Source: Pedobacter polaris (GTDB lineage Bacteria; Bacteroidota; Bacteroidia; Sphingobacteriales; Sphingobacteriaceae). From it: 64,000 nucleotides of DNA. The stretch is from NCBI RefSeq assembly GCF_005116505.1, contig NZ_SWBR01000001.1, positions 992,001 through 1,056,000 of the forward strand, given 5' to 3'. The translations under genes were made by a program, and so were the position numbers. The notes beneath the pieces were generated by a model. The model had not been told where the DNA came from, searched no databases, and saw only the letters and a list, made by a program, of their open reading frames with translations. This document shows positions 60,464 to 64,000 of the stretch, piece by piece; position 1 is the stretch's first letter, and every line of letters starts with the position of its first letter.

Positions 60464-60904
60464 TTATGCAGGCTGCATTTGTGTAGCAATTGCCATTCTG
60501 TTCCAAGCATTAATAGCAATAATTGCGATCATTAGTTGAGCGAGTTGATTATCATCAAAAAATAATTTTGCTTTTTGATAAGTTTCATCGGAAACACCAC
60601 CGTTTGCAATTAAAGTCATTTCTTCAGTTAATGCTAAAATGGCTCTTTCTTCCTCTGTATAAAGATTGGCTACTTCTCTCCAAGCATTTAATAAATAAAT
60701 ACGTTGTTCAGTTTCTCCATGTTTTCTTGCATCTGTAGTATGCATATTGATGCAAAATACACAGCCATTAATTTGAGAAGCTCTTATTTTAATTAATTCT
60801 TTGTGAGTTTTGTTAATTGTAGTTGCTGCTAAGTAGGTTTCTAATCCCACTAAAGCTTTGTAAGCCTCTGGTTCAACTTGTCCAACGTTTATTCTTTTTT
60901 CCAT
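60464..60904 (-). CDS. Carboxymuconolactone-decarboxylase-family (AhpD-like) protein
   Basis: 146 residues. The AhpD redox/proton-relay motif is Cys48-V-F-Cys51-I-N-M-His55, after HKELIKIRASQING. The small helical protein most likely acts as a hydroperoxidase-type or disulfide-exchange protein rather than a true decarboxylase. The Crp/Fnr gene 119 bases upstream on the same strand often accompanies this family in Bacteroidota and probably regulates it. Confidence 0.92.
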   Translation of the reverse strand: MEKRINVGQVEPEAYKALVGLETYLAATTINKTHKELIKIRASQINGCVFCINMHTTDARKHGETEQRIYLLNAWREVANLYTEEERAILALTEEMTLIANGGVSDETYQKAKLFFDDNQLAQLMIAIIAINAWNRMAIATQMQPA

Positions 60905-60978
60905 TGTGATTTATTTTAAATGATAAATCAAAGGTAAACAGATGGCAAATTGAAAAACTTAAACTAGTTTAAGAAATG

Positions 60979-61005
60979 ATCCTTCGACTACGCTCAGGAT
61001 GACAA
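60979..61005. repeat. Repeat family A fragment
   Basis: tccttcgactacgctcaggatgac, the reverse-oriented half of the same dispersed element (compare gtcattctgag at 51181). It lies between the AhpD-like gene and the Crp/Fnr gene. Confidence 0.6.
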
Positions 61006-61023
61006 TACTTTTGATAAAGAAAA

Positions 61024-61593
61024 CTAAACTTTCTTCCTTAGCTCACTTAAATATTCGGGTGTTAATCCTAAATAAGAAGCTAACATATATTGGGGAATTC
61101 GTTGAGCAAACTCTGGGAATAAAGAGACAAATTGACGATAATTTTCTTCTTTAGAATAATTGTAAAAGTATTTAAATCTCATTTGAGATGCTGCGTAGGC
61201 TCTCTGTATAATTATCCTAAAGTATTTTTCTAACTGAGGTAATTGCTTAAACAATTCTTCTTGTTTATGATGCTCTATTACTACAACATCAGTATTTTCT
61301 ACTGCTTGAATGTAGAAATGACCTGGTGTTTGCATTGTAAAACTCATATAGTCTGCTATCCACCAGTTTTCTAAAGCGAATTGGGTTATTTGTTCAATTC
61401 CCTTATCATTGATGAAATACATCCTTAAAAGACCTTTCTCAGTAAAATAATTTGCTTTACATATCTGGCCTTCCTGAAGCAAAAAATCTTTCTTTTTTAA
61501 GGAAATTGTTTTTACATAAGATGATAGAATCTGCAACTCATCCTCATTAAGGGAAATGTATTTTTTTAAATGTTGGATGAAATTGGGAGACAT
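61024..61593 (-). CDS. Crp/Fnr family transcriptional regulator
   Basis: 189 residues. Cyclic-nucleotide-binding-like beta roll at about 20-115 (KKKDFLLQEGQICKANYFTEKGLLRMYF, then FYIQAVENTDVVVIE), the dimer helix, and a short C-terminal helix-turn-helix RIPQYMLASYLGLTPEYLSELRKK. The cAMP-contacting Arg-Ser of E. coli Crp is not seen, so the ligand is unknown. The length is normal for the Bacteroidota subgroup. The likely target is the AhpD-like gene downstream. Confidence 0.93.
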   Translation of the reverse strand: MSPNFIQHLKKYISLNEDELQILSSYVKTISLKKKDFLLQEGQICKANYFTEKGLLRMYFINDKGIEQITQFALENWWIADYMSFTMQTPGHFYIQAVENTDVVVIEHHKQEELFKQLPQLEKYFRIIIQRAYAASQMRFKYFYNYSKEENYRQFVSLFPEFAQRIPQYMLASYLGLTPEYLSELRKKV

Positions 61594-61707
61594 ATTTTAG
61601 ATTTTATTCAAATATATAAAGCTTTTTGTATTCCTAAAGGCGCTAAGTTTTTTTAAACTTTTATTTATGGTCGATGTTCTTTAGTCACATCAAAACTATT
61701 AAAAGAC

Positions 61708-62160
61708 ATGGAAACTAGAACAGCAAACGCAGAAATTTTAAACGACCTGATACAAATCAATAATGATAGAGTGGTTGGGTATGAAAGAGCAATTGAAGAG
61801 CTTAAACCAGAAGATTCTGATTTAAAAACATTATTTGTAAAAATGATTGGTGAAAGCCATACGTATAAAATGGCCTTAGCTACAGAAGTACAAGCTTTAG
61901 GTGAGGAGATTGAAGTAGGAACCACAAGTTCTGGTAAAATTTATAGAGCATGGATGGATGTAGAAGCAGTTTTTACTGGTCATGATCGTAAAACAGTTTT
62001 AAACAATTGCGAGTTTGGAGAAGATGCAGCTCAGAAAGCATATAAAATGGCATTAGAAGAAGATGAATTGTCAGCAGATTTGAGAAGTTTAATTACAGAG
62101 CAAAAGGCTCAATTAAGAGTTTCTCATGATGAGATTAAAGCATTGAGAGACGCACAATAA
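61708..62160 (+). CDS. PA2169/DUF2383-type four-helix-bundle protein
   Basis: 150 residues, entirely helical. ILNDLIQINNDRVVGYERAIEEL near 10 and LKTLFVKMIGESHTYKMALATEV near 40 match the ferritin-like DUF2383 family, with Glu/His positions (YERA, ESH) that could bind metal as in ferritin-like folds. The family is often stress-induced; function unknown. It is monocistronic, ended by the terminator at 62182-62215. Confidence 0.9.
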   Translation: METRTANAEILNDLIQINNDRVVGYERAIEELKPEDSDLKTLFVKMIGESHTYKMALATEVQALGEEIEVGTTSSGKIYRAWMDVEAVFTGHDRKTVLNNCEFGEDAAQKAYKMALEEDELSADLRSLITEQKAQLRVSHDEIKALRDAQ

Positions 62161-62181
62161 TGAAAACTTTCTGTAAAAGAT

Positions 62182-62215
62182 ACAAAGCCATTTCGTGTAT
62201 TCGAAATGGCTTTGT
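62182..62215. terminator. Bidirectional terminator between the DUF2383 and cphA genes
   Basis: acaaagccatttcg and cgaaatggctttgt form a perfect 14-bp stem with a six-base loop, T-rich on one side; it stops both converging genes. Confidence 0.88.
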
Positions 62216-62227
62216 TGTTTCATTAGT

Positions 62228-64000
62228 TTATGAAGAGCTATTCTTATCTAACTCTTTATCTAAATAATAAGTTGCCTTTTGTATCGCATTATCAATAGTG
62301 TCACTTAAAATAGTTATGAATGAACCTGATTTTGCATTTTTAACTAGGTTCCTCATACAATCTTCGCCATTGTTATTAATTTCAATCGGAATATTGGGGT
62401 TTATTTCTTTTAAGCCCTTAATCAATAAATCAATAAGTTCTTGCTGTTTACGCCCACGAAGATATTTTTCTTGACAAATCACAACTTTGTCAAACATTTT
62501 AGCTGCAATACGGGCTGTTTCAATAATATCTTCATCTCTTCTATCCCCTGTTCCAGAAATTACACCTACATGTTCTGTTGCATCAACGGTCTCTAGATAT
62601 GCTCTAATACCGTTAAATCCATCGGGATTGTGTGCAAAATCAACCAGAATCTTAAAATCCTTAAACTTAAATACATTCATTCTACCTGGCGTTTGTGCTG
62701 CCGATGGAATAAATGTTTCAAGAGACATTCTAATGTCTTCTGTTTTACATCCCCAAAGAAAAGTGGTTAGAGTTGCTGCTAAAACATTCTGGATCATAAA
62801 GCTAACTGAGCCATTAAAAGTTAAGGGAATGTGCGTTGCTTTTTCAACGCGAATTTTCCAGTCTCCTTTTTTAATGGTTACGTACCCATTCTCATAAATT
62901 GCCGAAATGCCTCCTTTTTTGCTATGCTCTTTGATAACTGGATTTTTTTCATCCATACTAAAATAAGCAACATTACAATCTGCACTTTCTGCAATTTTTA
63001 AACAGTATGAATTGTCAGCATTTAAAACTGCCCAACCACTTCTTTTAACGGCTCCAATAATAACAGACTTTACCCTGGTTAAGTCATCAAGATTATTAAT
63101 GTCTGAAATACCTAAGTGATCTTCTTGTATGTTGGTAACAACACCAATATCACATTTATTAAAGCCTAAACCGGCACGAAGTATTCCGCCTCTAGCTGTT
63201 TCTAGCACAGCAACTTCTACTGTTGGATCTTTAAGAATAAATTCTGCACTAAAAGGGCCAGTAGTATCACCTTTCATTAATAAAGTGTTCTGTACATAGA
63301 TCCCATCGGATGTTGTAAAACCAACTCTACTACCATTGTTTTTTACAATGTGAGCAATTAAACGAGTTGTAGTTGTCTTGCCATTGGTTCCTGTAACTGC
63401 AATAATAGGTATGCGAGCAGATTTCCCTGGTGGATAAAGCATATCAATAACTGGTGCTGCTACATTACGAGGTAGACCTTCACTAGGTGCCAAATGCATT
63501 CTGAAACCTGGGGCAGCATTAACTTCTAAAACAACTCCACCATTTTCTGTTAATGGCTCAGTTAAATTTTCCGCCATGATATCAATTCCGCAAATATCTA
63601 AACCAACAATTCGTGATATTCTTTCGCAATTGAAAACATTCTGGGGGTGAACCTGATCTGTAACATCAATGGAAGTGCCACCCGTGCTTAAGTTTGCAGT
63701 AGATTTTAGGTAAACAATCTCACCTTTTGGAGCTACGGTTTCTAGCGTATATCCTTTTTTCTCTAATAAATCTTGTGTGTCACGATCAACTGTTATTTCA
63801 GTGAGTACATTTTCATGTCCATATCCTCGTCGTGGATCTTCATTTTCTATATCAATCAATTGCTGAACAGTACTTTTTCCATCTCCTTTAACATGAGCAG
63901 GAACGCGTAAGGCCGCGGCCACCATTTTATGGTCAATTACCAAAACCCTAAAATCATGTCCGCTTATAAAGCTTTCTACAATAATTCTTCTAGAATATTC
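62228..64000 (-). CDS. cphA: Cyanophycin synthetase, 5' end outside the window
   Basis: 591 codons up to the window edge; the frame stays open to base 64000, so the gene is longer (family about 875 residues). Visible are the end of the ATP-grasp domain (VIDHKMVAAALRVPAHVKGDG, then GLDICGIDIMAENL and VLEVNAAPGFRMHLAPSEG) and the Mur-ligase-like domain with P-loop VTGTNGKTTTTRL, ARGGILRAGLGF, VTNIQEDHLG and DFAHNPDG. CphA makes the arginine-aspartate storage polymer cyanophycin, adding Asp in the ATP-grasp domain and Arg in the Mur-ligase domain. It ends at a strong bidirectional terminator. Confidence 0.95.
   Translation of the reverse strand, partial: EYSRRIIVESFISGHDFRVLVIDHKMVAAALRVPAHVKGDGKSTVQQLIDIENEDPRRGYGHENVLTEITVDRDTQDLLEKKGYTLETVAPKGEIVYLKSTANLSTGGTSIDVTDQVHPQNVFNCERISRIVGLDICGIDIMAENLTEPLTENGGVVLEVNAAPGFRMHLAPSEGLPRNVAAPVIDMLYPPGKSARIPIIAVTGTNGKTTTTRLIAHIVKNNGSRVGFTTSDGIYVQNTLLMKGDTTGPFSAEFILKDPTVEVAVLETARGGILRAGLGFNKCDIGVVTNIQEDHLGISDINNLDDLTRVKSVIIGAVKRSGWAVLNADNSYCLKIAESADCNVAYFSMDEKNPVIKEHSKKGGISAIYENGYVTIKKGDWKIRVEKATHIPLTFNGSVSFMIQNVLAATLTTFLWGCKTEDIRMSLETFIPSAAQTPGRMNVFKFKDFKILVDFAHNPDGFNGIRAYLETVDATEHVGVISGTGDRRDEDIIETARIAAKMFDKVVICQEKYLRGRKQQELIDLLIKGLKEINPNIPIEINNNGEDCMRNLVKNAKSGSFITILSDTIDNAIQKATYYLDKELDKNSSS

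Overview
The window is an AT-rich stretch of bacterial chromosome from the Bacteroidota, most likely the Sphingobacteriaceae (Pedobacter-like). The signs are promoters with the phylum's TAnnTTTG -7 box, TonB receptors with a CarboxypepD-like N-terminal domain, a DUF4270 lipoprotein, a 29-codon bS22-like ribosomal protein, CarB without its allosteric domain, and many lipoproteins. Genus-level placement is inference from family resemblance. I saw no tRNA, rRNA, CRISPR array, prophage or insertion sequence.

Layout. 1-4.4 kb is a minus-strand vitamin locus: thiE (cut by the window edge), a TonB-dependent receptor under a TPP riboswitch, and upstream an overlapping pair of a NadR-like kinase and a PnuC-family transporter. 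4.5-13 kb holds small secreted proteins, carB, a LemA/DUF3137 pair, DUF4920 and radA. 13-17.9 kb is a housekeeping block: rng, bS22-like, a TPR protein and an HU protein on the minus strand, diverging from mutY-ssb. 17.9-23.5 kb is glmS, DUF4270 and a reduced starch-synthase-like protein, diverging from panC-panD. 23.5-29.6 kb holds a TonB receptor with an AraC-type regulator, an acyl-CoA dehydrogenase behind a perfect palindrome, and a small holin-like membrane protein. 29.8-34.7 kb is the rimP-nusA-infB translation/transcription operon.

34.8-43.7 kb is a surface-polysaccharide region. Glycosyltransferases, a methyltransferase and a GDP-mannose 4,6-dehydratase run forward from the remnant of an FkbM-type methyltransferase. 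They meet head-on two more glycosyltransferase genes and an MsbA-like ABC exporter. 43.8-51.2 kb holds meaB, an aminopeptidase P, an abundant-type OmpA protein, a 47-residue membrane protein, ridA, rarD and recG. 51.2-57.3 kb holds a serine hydrolase, a LytS/LytR-type two-component pair, fumC and a lipoprotein. The last part carries an S1/P1 nuclease, a low-molecular-weight phosphatase, a ceramidase-like membrane protein, an AhpD-like protein with a Crp/Fnr regulator, a DUF2383 protein and the 3' two-thirds of a cyanophycin synthetase gene.

The most unusual structure is at 28505-28592: eight 11-bp units, four reading CGTC... on the plus strand and four on the minus strand, in perfect phase about a central axis, between two converging genes. 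Other points of note are the TPP-controlled uptake locus, terminator-like hairpins between promoter and gene at rimP and carB, four genes whose promoter box predicts an almost leaderless mRNA, and two dispersed intergenic repeat families that are nested in each other.
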